The notes under the pieces are model-generated. The model was not told the DNA's origin and made no database searches. It saw only the letters and a list, made by a program, of their open reading frames with translations. Below are positions 21,801-30,590 of a DNA stretch of 44,753 bases, one piece after another. The translations under genes and the position numbers were made by a program. The stretch covers positions 1,289,567 to 1,334,319 of the forward strand of contig CM007315.1 in NCBI GenBank assembly GCA_000333855.2, in the 5' to 3' direction. Origin of the DNA: Endotrypanum monterogeii (Eukaryota; Euglenozoa; Kinetoplastea; Trypanosomatida; Trypanosomatidae). The stretch's first letter is position 1. Each line of letters starts with the position of its first letter.

Positions 21801-24615
21801 CAGCAGTGCGAAGCAACCGCTCTGTGTAGTGAATCTCCGCATCATAGAGCACACGCACGTGTTGAAGATCCCCGCGCAGTTGTGTTGCCTCCTCCTCCGC
21901 CGTCTCCTTGGCTGCCTGCAACTTGAGCGTCTGGGAGTGGCACAGCTCCTTTTCTTGCTCTATACATTGTACCCATCGCTGAACATCAACCGCACCCCTC
22001 TGTACGACCTCGGTGAGGGCAGACACACACAAAGCGATCTTGGATGCTGCGCTTGCCTCAGCCATCACTACCCTTGCAGTGTGCCACTCTGACATTTGCG
22101 TGACCAGCCCGCGGCGATGACGAGCGGCACGCTGCGCTTGTCGCACTGTTGTCCATAAACGCCATCGGCTGTAGGTAGCCTGGGCGCAGTACTCAACCAC
22201 TTGAGAACCCACGTGACGCAGCTGCATCTGCATCGCATTTGCCTGCTCATCCCGCTCTGAGATATCCGCCGCGTAGGTGGTCTCTGTGATCGTGAGTTGC
22301 TGCGCATGACGTTCGGAGAGGCGCTGCATCTCCTCCGCCTGCACACGTCTCAGAGTGACACATCGTTCCTGGTGGATAGCCTGCAGTTGTGCCTTCTCCT
22401 CGGCATGCTCGCGGTAAAGAGTGTGTACAGCTTTGTCGTGGATTGCGTGCAAGCGCGTCAGCTCAACTTTATGTCCCTTTATCATTTCCATTCGAGACTG
22501 GGCCGCCTGAGCCTCCGAAGCGTTCAAAGCGCCTCTTTGTTGTGCCCACATCCGCCATGATGTCCATACGGCGAGCGTCTGTGCATGCAGCACCCCTCGC
22601 TCCAGAGCAGACGCCGTCCGCCCTGCAGCGCTTCTTCGCGCTGTGCCGTGCGCGGCCTCCAGCTGATGACTGTGTTGCTGCCAGCCCTCGCAAACATCAG
22701 CGAGATGCGCCACCTCGCAGTGGAGGGAAGCGGCCCAAACCTTTAGTGCTTTGCTCTCACGCATGAGCAACGCCGTCCACCACAGCCCCTCCTCCGCCTC
22801 CACGCGCAGCCGCTCCTGCTCCTCCTGCAACACCAAGCCAGAGGCACGGCGACTCCACAGCTTGTCCTCCATTCCACGCCGCTCGATCTTCTCCCGTAGC
22901 ATTGCCGCTGACAGCTCGCCATTGCGCACCTCGCTTTCGTAGTAGGCGCTGTCCCGCTCGCGTTGTGTGCGTGCAGCGGTCGCCAGCTCCGACTCCAGTC
23001 GAGTGTTCAGACGACGCTGTTGCTCAAGCTCATCGCGAAGGTGACCCACCTCCTCTTGGTGACGGGAGGACTGCTCTTGCTGCTGAAGAAGCATCTGTCG
23101 CCGTTGGGTCTGCAGCTTGTCCGAGAGGGTGCCGATACTGCCCTGATATCTTTCGCTTGAACTCACACAGCTACGCTCCAGCCACCGTATAAAGTACCGA
23201 GATCGCAGCACCGCACTGTCCGCGAAGGCAGCGCGATCCGTCAGAAGAGACGCCACTACACCAGCAGCTTTGCAACGCCTCTCCGATAACTGGCTAGACG
23301 TTTTTTTCCGCTGCAAAAGCTTCTCTGACTCGGCAAGCTCATTCTCCAGGTGAACGCAGCGCTCGCTCAGCGGGGCAAGCGTGTCGACATCACACCTCAG
23401 CTTGGTCGCCTCCTGCAGCAAAGTATTATAGCGCTGATACAAACGGCCGGAGAGTCCAAGGATGGTGTGGTGGGTAAACTCCTCCTTGCGCCGTACCGTC
23501 TCAGCCATCTCCTGCAGCTGTGCCAGCCAGTGGGAGTTCACATGCTCGAAGAAATATTCACACGAAGCGATGAAGCCTGAGTGCACCTGCCGCTCCGCTG
23601 TCAGTGTCGCCTGTAGCCCGCAAACAGTATCCCGCAACGCCTCCTCCTTCCGCATAAACAGCTGCTCGAGGCCCTCCTGCTGACGGACATAGGTGCGGGT
23701 TCGCTCGCTAAACTCCATTGTCATGTCGTGCAGCGATACGCGCAGCCGCCCCAATTCTTCCTCGTACTGGGTGGCTTCCTTCTCTGGAGATACAGCGATA
23801 ATTGTCGGGGAGTGCTTGCTCGTGTCGCTGCTGAGGTAGTCATGCAAAGTCTTCTGGGTCGTAGTGAGCTCCTTGCGAAAAAACTGTGCGCGCTTCTCCG
23901 CCTCGGTTGCATTGACCTCAAGGAGTCGGGTGCGGCGCTGCTGCACTCGCAGCCGCCACGTGCAGAGAGCTTTTTGCATTATTTTTATCTGCTGCTGATG
24001 AGCGAGTGCGTTGCAGGTGGCCGTCTGGTGTATATCTGTAGTCGCATCCCGCCGCTGCCTATACTCACGAGCGAGGTTGCGCATCATCGCCTTTTTCAGC
24101 CACAACCGCAGTATGCCGTGCGCGAGGCACTGCTGTCGTCGTTTCACCTCGACATGTAGAATTCCGTCCTCGAGGTGGTGTCGCCGTGCCCACTCGATCT
24201 GCAGTGCTCCGCTGTGGTTGTCCCGCTCCTCCTCCAGCTCCTTCGCGTGGGCCTCGAAGTAGCGCTGCATACTCTTTTTTGCTGATTGCAGCTCCTTTTC
24301 CTTTACCCGGACATTATCGAGACGCGCCGCCCTCTCCTCCAACACACTGAACTGCTCGTAAAAAAAATGCGTGCAGCGCTCCAAGAGTTGTGACGCTGCC
24401 TCCTGCCTTTCCTGAACGGTGGTGTGAAGCTCTACGTAGTACGGGTTACGCGGTGAGACGCTTGTACCGAGGCCGGCGGTGGCATCCTTCACAATGCCGC
24501 CAGCATCCCACCCTTCAGCATCCTCCTCTACATGAGCACGGAGGAGTGCGACGTCCTTTCGAACACCCAATACTGCCGCCTGTGCCCGCTGCAGATACTT
24601 AGCCAACTCCTCCAT
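18892..24615 (-). CDS. large coiled-coil protein with Sfi1-like Trp motifs
   Basis: Predicted 1907-residue protein, almost entirely charged heptad-type helix rich in Glu, Arg, Gln and Ala, with no transmembrane segment or catalytic motif seen. Between about residues 165 and 825 it contains isolated Trp-centred basic helices: LRLWLKKA (Trp172), LCTWRLRVQ (Trp220), YFIRWLERS (Trp478), VWTSWRMWAQ (684-690) and YSRWRLWTT (818-821). These resemble the centrin-binding repeat of Sfi1 (a Leu/Phe-rich helix with Trp followed by Lys/Arg). Centrin-binding coiled-coil proteins sit at basal bodies and centrosomes, so a basal-body or flagellar-base location is a reasonable guess, not shown. The C-terminal ~250 residues are Ser/Thr-rich and less helical. 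The start at 24615 is the first in-frame ATG; the longer open frame begins with GTG. Confidence 0.85.
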   Translation of the reverse strand: MEELAKYLQRAQAAVLGVRKDVALLRAHVEEDAEGWDAGGIVKDATAGLGTSVSPRNPYYVELHTTVQERQEAASQLLERCTHFFYEQFSVLEERAARLDNVRVKEKELQSAKKSMQRYFEAHAKELEEERDNHSGALQIEWARRHHLEDGILHVEVKRRQQCLAHGILRLWLKKAMMRNLAREYRQRRDATTDIHQTATCNALAHQQQIKIMQKALCTWRLRVQQRRTRLLEVNATEAEKRAQFFRKELTTTQKTLHDYLSSDTSKHSPTIIAVSPEKEATQYEEELGRLRVSLHDMTMEFSERTRTYVRQQEGLEQLFMRKEEALRDTVCGLQATLTAERQVHSGFIASCEYFFEHVNSHWLAQLQEMAETVRRKEEFTHHTILGLSGRLYQRYNTLLQEATKLRCDVDTLAPLSERCVHLENELAESEKLLQRKKTSSQLSERRCKAAGVVASLLTDRAAFADSAVLRSRYFIRWLERSCVSSSERYQGSIGTLSDKLQTQRRQMLLQQQEQSSRHQEEVGHLRDELEQQRRLNTRLESELATAARTQRERDSAYYESEVRNGELSAAMLREKIERRGMEDKLWSRRASGLVLQEEQERLRVEAEEGLWWTALLMRESKALKVWAASLHCEVAHLADVCEGWQQHSHQLEAAHGTARRSAAGRTASALERGVLHAQTLAVWTSWRMWAQQRGALNASEAQAAQSRMEMIKGHKVELTRLHAIHDKAVHTLYREHAEEKAQLQAIHQERCVTLRRVQAEEMQRLSERHAQQLTITETTYAADISERDEQANAMQMQLRHVGSQVVEYCAQATYSRWRLWTTVRQAQRAARHRRGLVTQMSEWHTARVVMAEASAASKIALCVSALTEVVQRGAVDVQRWVQCIEQEKELCHSQTLKLQAAKETAEEEATQLRGDLQHVRVLYDAEIHYTERLLRTAATERRVRHSSFTFTARMSEWKDLALYHFAGHYKVALDIFTEAAGRLMADLLAAQRRGLNSDVSRVGNGEAVSPKDPDGTVALFLAEADAAGLRLSDGDGVTEVSSSAPASCRYDTKKVGVCSGYGDNRITLTGAIAVTQSLVTVVPESLHSRLRSMENYVMTPGDTCDSEHEAGGASSGRCMHLLSEPFFEELTLSYICSTVVACQQVAEADVPRAVCYLLELVRLVAVRATEAQRRQCANEIAAIEARRVRAEETLGILHASRGGLLTEQCIVAEGTSSSQTPLKRVDTWQERLRALTDRYARVLDALHTDITRHQENCSNVDSILTEMDVFWRSSLKRFEENVSAMEQMTQQLLAKAQADEALQHGSSNLDTSLPAIVAAKVENIGKCTPEPKSFAAPDPVSLSPLYAGDATNSVSAHHSEPDATSGARASLFAAASLPEMRSLRDRVHVLERLLVDAKVQLAEAKSLAEVASSGAPLSQASAQAQLWASQDVEDFSELALTKEQLLLLYAASESTTRRLMMAMREHEAKVHETRSAVAQQIRTACVAVEETLQARHRADVELYQAKVRTLTENLTEAIKEKSMAQADQEKLEQQLKTETAKWADKYMRDTQLIRQSCLSEVNELTDHQRLLEEELQRCRDATQSAVQKAVDRQTELLRLEHAEQLSRAERDVSRLTTEKMLLNGRLQALEMDCEQRVHQERAAVKRLQQQLAAEVGVGEEVSSLSTCVGWEVHLLGTMDLYACYAAEKSAWFAASATFLLDAERDQWETEVVQLRERVARLVAASPVLSATPVHNHGPDHESKNAQTDGRITSPCERVEENSSQALTLSPSPRRNNQGVSAGDRGASGAAWNSTTAKTPSRFLTDPGSGQTSRENKGAQVVYNFSTSPTRCRSLSVDSLDLSQSVLRFSNMLSDQRIRNAARLERASVLIAEVDDLLVHGAQFTDSSISRNDCWSTSALEEEGGKV

Positions 24616-25749
24616 GCGGCGCCACGTCGTGACTGGGCAATGCCGCACCTGCCTTACTTGGGACCGCCCCCGAATGCTGTGGTGGTGACCTCGATGTCGC
24701 AAGGGAAGATGTGTTTCTGGATTGGGGGGGGGGGGGGACGTGTGTTTGTCCGTGTGCACAAATAATAAACGTTTACACGCACAGAAAGAGAAGAGGGGAG
24801 GGACAGAGAATTATGTCAACATTGCAGTTGAGGTCTCGCTGGTGAACAAAAAAAAAAAAGGACCGAGCTATTTTGCGTGTGAGAGATAGGGAGGAAGAAT
24901 AAGCAACGGCAGGCGTCGGCATATCCGAGCAATAGTGATGGACCCCTCTTACGCTTTTCGCTAACCTCCGCTTCCGCTTTTCCCTTTTTATCCGACTTGG
25001 GGGTGGAGAAAGAGTAGCTGTGCGAACCACCATGGGACTCAGTCATTGCAAGGGTGTCAATAAGTCAGAAGACTCGGAGGCAACACCCCCCCCTCGCCCC
25101 CCCCCAAAAAAAAAAAAATGAAATCGATTCCTTTAGGTGTCAAAGCCCATGTCGATGGTCATAAATCGGGTGCACGAAAGCACACAACAAATACAAAAAA
25201 AAAAAACATACATACATACATACGTGCACACTGTCTTTTTTTTTTTTTTCGGGGCGCCAAAGCTATACCGAGAGACATGTCTGTCACCGAGTACTCCTCC
25301 TGTTCCCGTCGGTACGCCTCGCATCAAGACCGAAACTAGAAGTTGCCCCTCACCACTCCGGCAACCTGAGATGCCACCTGTGAGAATGCACGCTATCGAG
25401 AAAAGGTGACAGCGGCAACGCTCTAGTGAGCAGGTCACATTTTATTCTTGTCACAAGGCATGGCGATACCGATCCCCACAAATAATTTAAAAAGCAACGA
25501 TAAAAGCACATGAGAAAATCCATCGAGGGGGAAATGTCGACTGGCAGGCACTGCGCCACCGCTTCCGAGCGACTGGGGATGTAGCCGTCTGTGAATTCAT
25601 GCGACGTCACGGAAACCGCCTGTCAGGCGCGCCGGCAAGCGACATCCAAAAAGGCAGGCAGGCCTTCACGCGTTACCCCCACACCCCCGCCGCCGCCACC
25701 TGCCCCTGTTGACGCTTTATGGGGAAAAACAAAAAGAAAACGCTTTGCT
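24616..25749. other. spacer between the kinesin-like and Sfi1-like coiled-coil genes
   Basis: About 1.1 kb with no supportable gene. It includes G14 (24724-24737), a C-rich/A12 junction near 25086-25118, a T14 run near 25233-25246 and a more complex 180-base patch (25260-25440) of unknown nature. No convincing single pyrimidine tract and AG could be chosen for the downstream coiled-coil gene; AGs at 24633-24634 and 24649-24650 are candidates. Confidence 0.68.
24724..24737. repeat. G14 homopolymer
   Basis: Fourteen consecutive G on the plus strand (C14 in the transcript), about 110 bases upstream of the coiled-coil gene's ATG. Part of this C tract could serve as the polypyrimidine tract for trans-splicing. 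Confidence 0.9.
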
Positions 25750-28700
25750 CTAGCTCTGGCATGTCGACTGCGGTGTCAAGGAGTGCCGCGAGGAGACGTC
25801 GGGTGAGACGGCTGCGGAGCGCATCGCCAACCTACTTTCAATATCCATAAAGCTGACGCACCGATCCATCAGCCGATCGAACCGCAGCTTCATCTCACCA
25901 TCGCAGCGCCGCAATGCCATTACTGCCCGATCTGACTCCTCCGTCATCAACTCCTCCACCTCTTCGAGCTCCTCGGTCGCCCTGTTCAGTTCCTCAACGA
26001 CTTTCTGCATTTCTTCTTCAACGACGGCCTTAGCAGTGCCGATATTCATTTCGCCCAGAGACACACTACATCCACAAGAGGACTCTCGACGATTACGTGC
26101 AGCAGCCTCGCGCTGTGCCGTCAGATCCTCCAGCCCCCTGACGGGCGCATCACGGTGTGCCTGTTGTCGCACAGACTCTTCCACCAGAGAAACCTTCACC
26201 GCTACGCTGTCCGACACAGTGCGGCTCACCGTAGCAGCAATGCATCCCTGCATGTCCGACAGCAGTAACAAAACACCCGCTGCAGCCTCCATCTCGATCT
26301 CGCTGCGATGTGCCTGTTCCGCCCGCTTCAACCCCACAGCGGCTTCCAGCACACGCTGCGTTTGCATCTCCTGTGCAGTGCAGCGCAGAATCTCTTGTGT
26401 CACCTGCGCTGTGTCACACAGAGTATCTAAACCACATGTGGAAAGGCATGCATCCTCGCGCACGATGCCACGTTCACGCGCCTTCTCCGCCACAGCTGCC
26501 TCTGTGATGTGTAGCTCCGTGCGCAACCTCTCCAAAGTCGCACGCAAGGAGGCGTACTCGGCTGTCGCAGCAGCCAAATCCCTGCGCACAGCCTCCAGCG
26601 AAGCCTCCAAATTCCGCTGTTCAAGTCCCAAAGCAGCAGTGTGCACAGCCGCCTCCGACGCACCTGCCTCGCGCGTGGCATCCACGGCAGCGTGCAGCTC
26701 CACCAGCGCCTTCCCCAAGGTTTCCTGCTCAACGCAGACCGCTTCGCACTGTTCCTGCTTTGGAGGAACTTCGTCAGAGTCCTCCGGGAGCTGCGCCGAA
26801 CGTCGACTCAGCTCGTGCACGACGCCTGGGCGCTCATCCTCCGCCCGCCGCACAACCCCGAGAGCCCCCTCGAACTCTCCCAGTGCCTTCACCTCCACCT
26901 CAGCCGCAGCTTGCTCGTGCCTTGCAACAGCACCCTCTGCGGCATCGCATTGCTTTTGTTGCTGCTGCTGCCGCGTCTCTCTCGGCAACGGAGTACCCCG
27001 CAGCTCTGTCGGACACGGCTGCTGTTGCTGCATAGTCGTGGGCGCTGGTGCACCAATATCTTGGACGCATCCAGCCGAGAAGCACCCCACCCCGTCCGTC
27101 AGCAATATCTTCTCCTCTATAGACTTCGTGTACAGCAGGCATGTCGCATCGATGTAGGCTACGTAGGCGTGTAGCATCTGCAAATAAGTGCATAGCCTCA
27201 ATTCCCGCTGGGCCGGACTTTCAACATAGATCTCAGCGCCTTTGCAATCTAGCGCCGCATGCGCCAGTTCGACGCCACAGCGCGGGAGTCTGTCCTCGAG
27301 TGGATGTTGCTGCTCCCCCTTGTCCACAAGCCCTGCGCACCGCGTCTCCGGCGCATTCTTGGATGCAAGAACTAGAGCTTCTCCATGGGGAGAGTCCTGA
27401 TACCACTGGAGCACCTTGTCAACCATCTCCTGATCTGCGGTATCACCTTCTCTGGGAACCGTGTTATCGGTGTCTGCGAGGTCGTTTGCTGCCTTGATGG
27501 TATTGCGCCATTCTTTCTCATTGCACCGAAGATGTAAGCGGCCCCTGTTTGGCGTTCCGTTGGCGGATAATACCGCTGGTATCGATCTTGTCACCTGGAC
27601 GACATCAGTACCCACACCTATCGACAGCTCTGGCGCTGTACGCTTCATCTCGGTAGTTGGCCATGAGGGCCGTGAGTTGTCTGTGAAAAGTGTCGCATGA
27701 CGCACGTGAGACTTGCTGAACGGAGGCACCGCTCCGAGGAGGTCCACACACGCACTCGACTGCGAAGAAGCATCGCTGCTCGGTCGGTGTAACGAGCCAG
27801 GGAGAGTTGTGTGCGGCCCTGCTGCCATCAGCTTCTGCGGCTGTGAAGTCGTCCACAACCCACCAAGTGTTCCCTGAATCGCAGAGCTTAGGAGTCCGCC
27901 CGCCAGCTGCTGAGAAGGGTTGGAGATGGGGACATCCTGACTCAGAGGCAGCACCGCGTCCCGTGCGTCGGTGCTCGCAACTCCCTCGTCTCTCCATACC
28001 GCGCCGGGAGACCCTCTGGAGGGTGTTGACGAGGTACGGACACGTCTACCCCGTTGCCTGCTGGATCCGAAGCAGCACGCATCGATGCAGGCGCGGCTAG
28101 CATACTCACCGCGAGAGGAGACGCAGGTGAGGATGCTCACGCAGTCGACAGAAACACTGGGAAGCAAAATAGTAAGCAATGAGTTGTCAACTGAATTCTC
28201 CAGGCGCCGGCCCATCAGCACCTCGCTAAGTGTTTCTATTGCTGTGCCGAAGCCTGCACCCGCCTCCCATATGGGCGGCACCAGAGAAAAAAGGTGCTCA
28301 GCGCAAAGGATGCGCTCGCGCGTCGGCGAGTCAATCGCCTCTGCGTAGACAGCCAACCTCACCTGCCGCACGCACGCTTCTGTAGAGTGCCGCTCCTCAC
28401 CGCGGGAGCCCCCGCAGAGGACCCTCAGTGTTTTTTTGAAGAACTGATGCTGCGCTGCTGTGCGGAGCGGCAGTGATGTACGCCTCTCCCACACTGACCC
28501 CATCGGGGCGGTGGGCGCTCCAGAAGCAGGGAGAGAGCCTTCACACTGTTTCCCTGCCACTTTCTGCAGCAGGTCCTCCTCCTCCAATGACGGATACACA
28601 CACACCACATGGAACACACACTCGTGCCGACTCTCTGCGCAATGACCCCCAGCGATGCGCTCCACCTCCTCAGCAGCCCGAAGAAGAATTTGGTGGAACG

Positions 28701-29016
28701 TCTCTTCAACGTGTGGCTGCGGGTGCCCGTGAACGATAGTGGCACGGCGCGGAACATCATGGGAGCTGGACACAGGCCTCTGCACCACCGAGCCGAACTG
28801 TGTTCTCAGACCATCAGCCACACACCGAGAGTACAAAATACTATGAAGGGGTGCAAAGACGACGTCATCGAAATAAAAGGGGTCAGATATTAAGCCCCCT
28901 GCGCAGTGCAGCGTCACCTCATGATCCCCGGAAACCGATACCGTTGCCCTCTCGCCATCAACACAGGGATAAATGTACACCCCGGTCTGGAGCTCGCGCA
29001 CTCGATACCCCAACAT
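25750..29016 (-). CDS. kinesin-like protein with degenerate (probably inactive) motor and C-terminal coiled coil
   Basis: Predicted 1088-residue protein. Residues about 1-325 follow the order of a kinesin motor without its catalytic motifs. FYFDDVVFAP (47-56) matches the F-FD-VF strand; VHGHPQPHVEETFHQIL (95-111) sits where YGQTGSGKT and the next helix should be; LRTAAQHQFF (185-193) sits at the switch I position; ILCAEHLFSL (236-245) replaces DLAGSE; SVDNSLLTILLPSVSVDCVS (275-294) matches the SKLT-LLQDSLGG segment; a weak counterpart of the final S-TLRFA helix follows. The P-loop Gly/Lys/Thr are missing, so ATP hydrolysis is unlikely. Residues about 330-620 look disordered; about 630-1075 are Ala/Glu-rich coiled coil with a short Gln run. 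The frame is intact, which argues against a pseudogene. The kinesin assignment rests on reading by eye. Confidence 0.7.
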   Translation of the reverse strand: MLGYRVRELQTGVYIYPCVDGERATVSVSGDHEVTLHCAGGLISDPFYFDDVVFAPLHSILYSRCVADGLRTQFGSVVQRPVSSSHDVPRRATIVHGHPQPHVEETFHQILLRAAEEVERIAGGHCAESRHECVFHVVCVYPSLEEEDLLQKVAGKQCEGSLPASGAPTAPMGSVWERRTSLPLRTAAQHQFFKKTLRVLCGGSRGEERHSTEACVRQVRLAVYAEAIDSPTRERILCAEHLFSLVPPIWEAGAGFGTAIETLSEVLMGRRLENSVDNSLLTILLPSVSVDCVSILTCVSSRGEYASRACIDACCFGSSRQRGRRVRTSSTPSRGSPGAVWRDEGVASTDARDAVLPLSQDVPISNPSQQLAGGLLSSAIQGTLGGLWTTSQPQKLMAAGPHTTLPGSLHRPSSDASSQSSACVDLLGAVPPFSKSHVRHATLFTDNSRPSWPTTEMKRTAPELSIGVGTDVVQVTRSIPAVLSANGTPNRGRLHLRCNEKEWRNTIKAANDLADTDNTVPREGDTADQEMVDKVLQWYQDSPHGEALVLASKNAPETRCAGLVDKGEQQHPLEDRLPRCGVELAHAALDCKGAEIYVESPAQRELRLCTYLQMLHAYVAYIDATCLLYTKSIEEKILLTDGVGCFSAGCVQDIGAPAPTTMQQQQPCPTELRGTPLPRETRQQQQQKQCDAAEGAVARHEQAAAEVEVKALGEFEGALGVVRRAEDERPGVVHELSRRSAQLPEDSDEVPPKQEQCEAVCVEQETLGKALVELHAAVDATREAGASEAAVHTAALGLEQRNLEASLEAVRRDLAAATAEYASLRATLERLRTELHITEAAVAEKARERGIVREDACLSTCGLDTLCDTAQVTQEILRCTAQEMQTQRVLEAAVGLKRAEQAHRSEIEMEAAAGVLLLLSDMQGCIAATVSRTVSDSVAVKVSLVEESVRQQAHRDAPVRGLEDLTAQREAAARNRRESSCGCSVSLGEMNIGTAKAVVEEEMQKVVEELNRATEELEEVEELMTEESDRAVMALRRCDGEMKLRFDRLMDRCVSFMDIESRLAMRSAAVSPDVSSRHSLTPQSTCQS

Positions 29017-29025
29017 CTACCCTCG

Positions 29026-29027
29026 CT
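29026..29027 (-). promoter_or_regulatory. predicted trans-splice acceptor AG, kinesin-like mRNA
   Basis: The minus strand reads T10-C-TAG ending here, only about 9 bases before the ATG at 29016. The T10 tract is a strong polypyrimidine tract. The resulting leader would be very short, and the site is inferred only. Confidence 0.5.
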
Positions 29028-29315
29028 AGAAAAAAAAAAGACTCAAAGTGGAGTCGACACGTTAGATGCCACACAAAATGAGGGAGCGGGAAGGGAGACC
29101 CCAGACCGCGAAAACAGAAACAGTACCCTGGGTGGACAAGGGGAAAAAAATGGAGGGGGAGGCGCACAGAAAAACTGTTCAAGAAAAAAAAAAGGTGGCA
29201 GAGCGGCACTCCAGCTCTTCGCTTTTTATTCTATTTTTGTGCGTGAGAGTGTGAATAAATAAGTCTACTTGTGAACACGGGCAATGAGAAATACCCGATA
29301 CAAATAAATATAAAT

Positions 29316-29337
29316 ATATATATATATATATATATAT
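29316..29337. repeat. (AT)n microsatellite
   Basis: Alternating AT tract of about 22 bases in the kinesin-like gene's 5' flank, preceded by AAATAAATATAAAT-type sequence. Confidence 0.93.
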
Positions 29338-30590
29338 GCGAAGCGCCGGCACCTTCCAATGAAAATGGTGAAATATAAACAATAAAGTGACAAAGGAAGA
29401 AGCCGTGAACCTATTTCGCGCTTCTTAGGCGGTATAGGGAAGGGTGTGGTCTAGTCGCGAATCCGGTGTCGAAGATGTGCCCCAGGCGCCAGGGATAGGT
29501 GAAAAAAAGACAGTATAGCTCGATACCAGCGTAAGAGGAGTCGGCAGAGCTCAGAACTCGAGTCACCTAAAAAAAAAATAGTAATTTCAGAAAATATAAC
29601 AATTTGAGAGAAACAGATGACGAATGACCCATGAGGAGGACAAAAACAACCAAAAAAAAAAGAAGGGAAGGACTCTGTGTGAGTGCACGGCCCCTGTTGA
29701 AGAATATTCAGCGTGATCCAGAAAGCAAACGGGAAAAAAAAAAAGTTGGTGTGGGAGATAGGAAACAAAGCTTAAAAGGCGATTGTGGCAGAGAATGTGG
29801 AGGTGATCTGCATGTCAAACGGAAGCCCTCTTTTTTCCCACCCAACACTTAATACGTACCAAGTGCAACTTCGTAATAACGAAATCTACTCAGTGTCTAT
29901 AGCCGGGTGCAGGAAAGAGGGGAAAGGGGTCAACCGGCAGATCACACAGCACCTGAGGCGCCTGCACGTACAACGTATATGCTTGTGTATTGTGAGAAGT
30001 GAGACGAAATAATATTCTAGAGAAAAAGAATATCTATACATTTATGTATAAATAGATATATAGATATATATAGATATATGTATTGCGTGGCCCAAAGAAT
30101 AATATGAGGTAAGCGCACAAATATGCAGCTGCGAGTGAGTGAATCAGCCAAACGCACGGCATCCATGAGAGCAACAAAAAGTAGTCAAATAGAGGGACTC
30201 ATGGGCCGAGTAGGCGCTCGCTGTGCAAGTGAAGGAGGAGAAACATGACGTAAGCAGCACCAAGGAGCAGATGATCCCCCAACCTTAGCCGTTACAGTGG
30301 AGAGGTTCAGCAACTCGAGTAGCGCACCTTCCACGTAATTCTCCGAGCCTCGCCATGTCCTTTGAGATGAGCTTTGGCACCCCCGACTCCCGCGGCACCG
30401 TCTGCGTCATTAGGGGTAGATGCGTGTGGATCGCGTGTAAGAGCCGTGCGCGAAACAACTCCAGAGAAAAACTGTTTATTTTCCAGCCATCGCGCTACGC
30501 CTCTGGGGAGGTAAGATGAGGGGAGGGGAGAGATCGCAGCCAAAAGAAGCAGCAAGTACAGTGGAAGGGAAAAAAAAAACAGGCACAGGC

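Larger units (their letters stand above)
29017..30590. other. spacer between the 466-residue coiled-coil gene and the kinesin-like gene
   Basis: About 1.6 kb with no supportable gene. It contains an (AT)n tract (29316-29337), an AT-rich patch with repeated TATAGATATAT-type words (30028-30080) and many A runs. The expected content is the coiled-coil gene's 3' UTR and the kinesin-like 5' flank. Confidence 0.72.

Noticed and set aside
26036..27157. 373-codon plus-strand frame
   Set aside because: Antisense shadow of the coiled-coil part of the kinesin-like gene; its Ser/Cys/Ala-rich translation is what a GC-rich coding strand gives in reverse.
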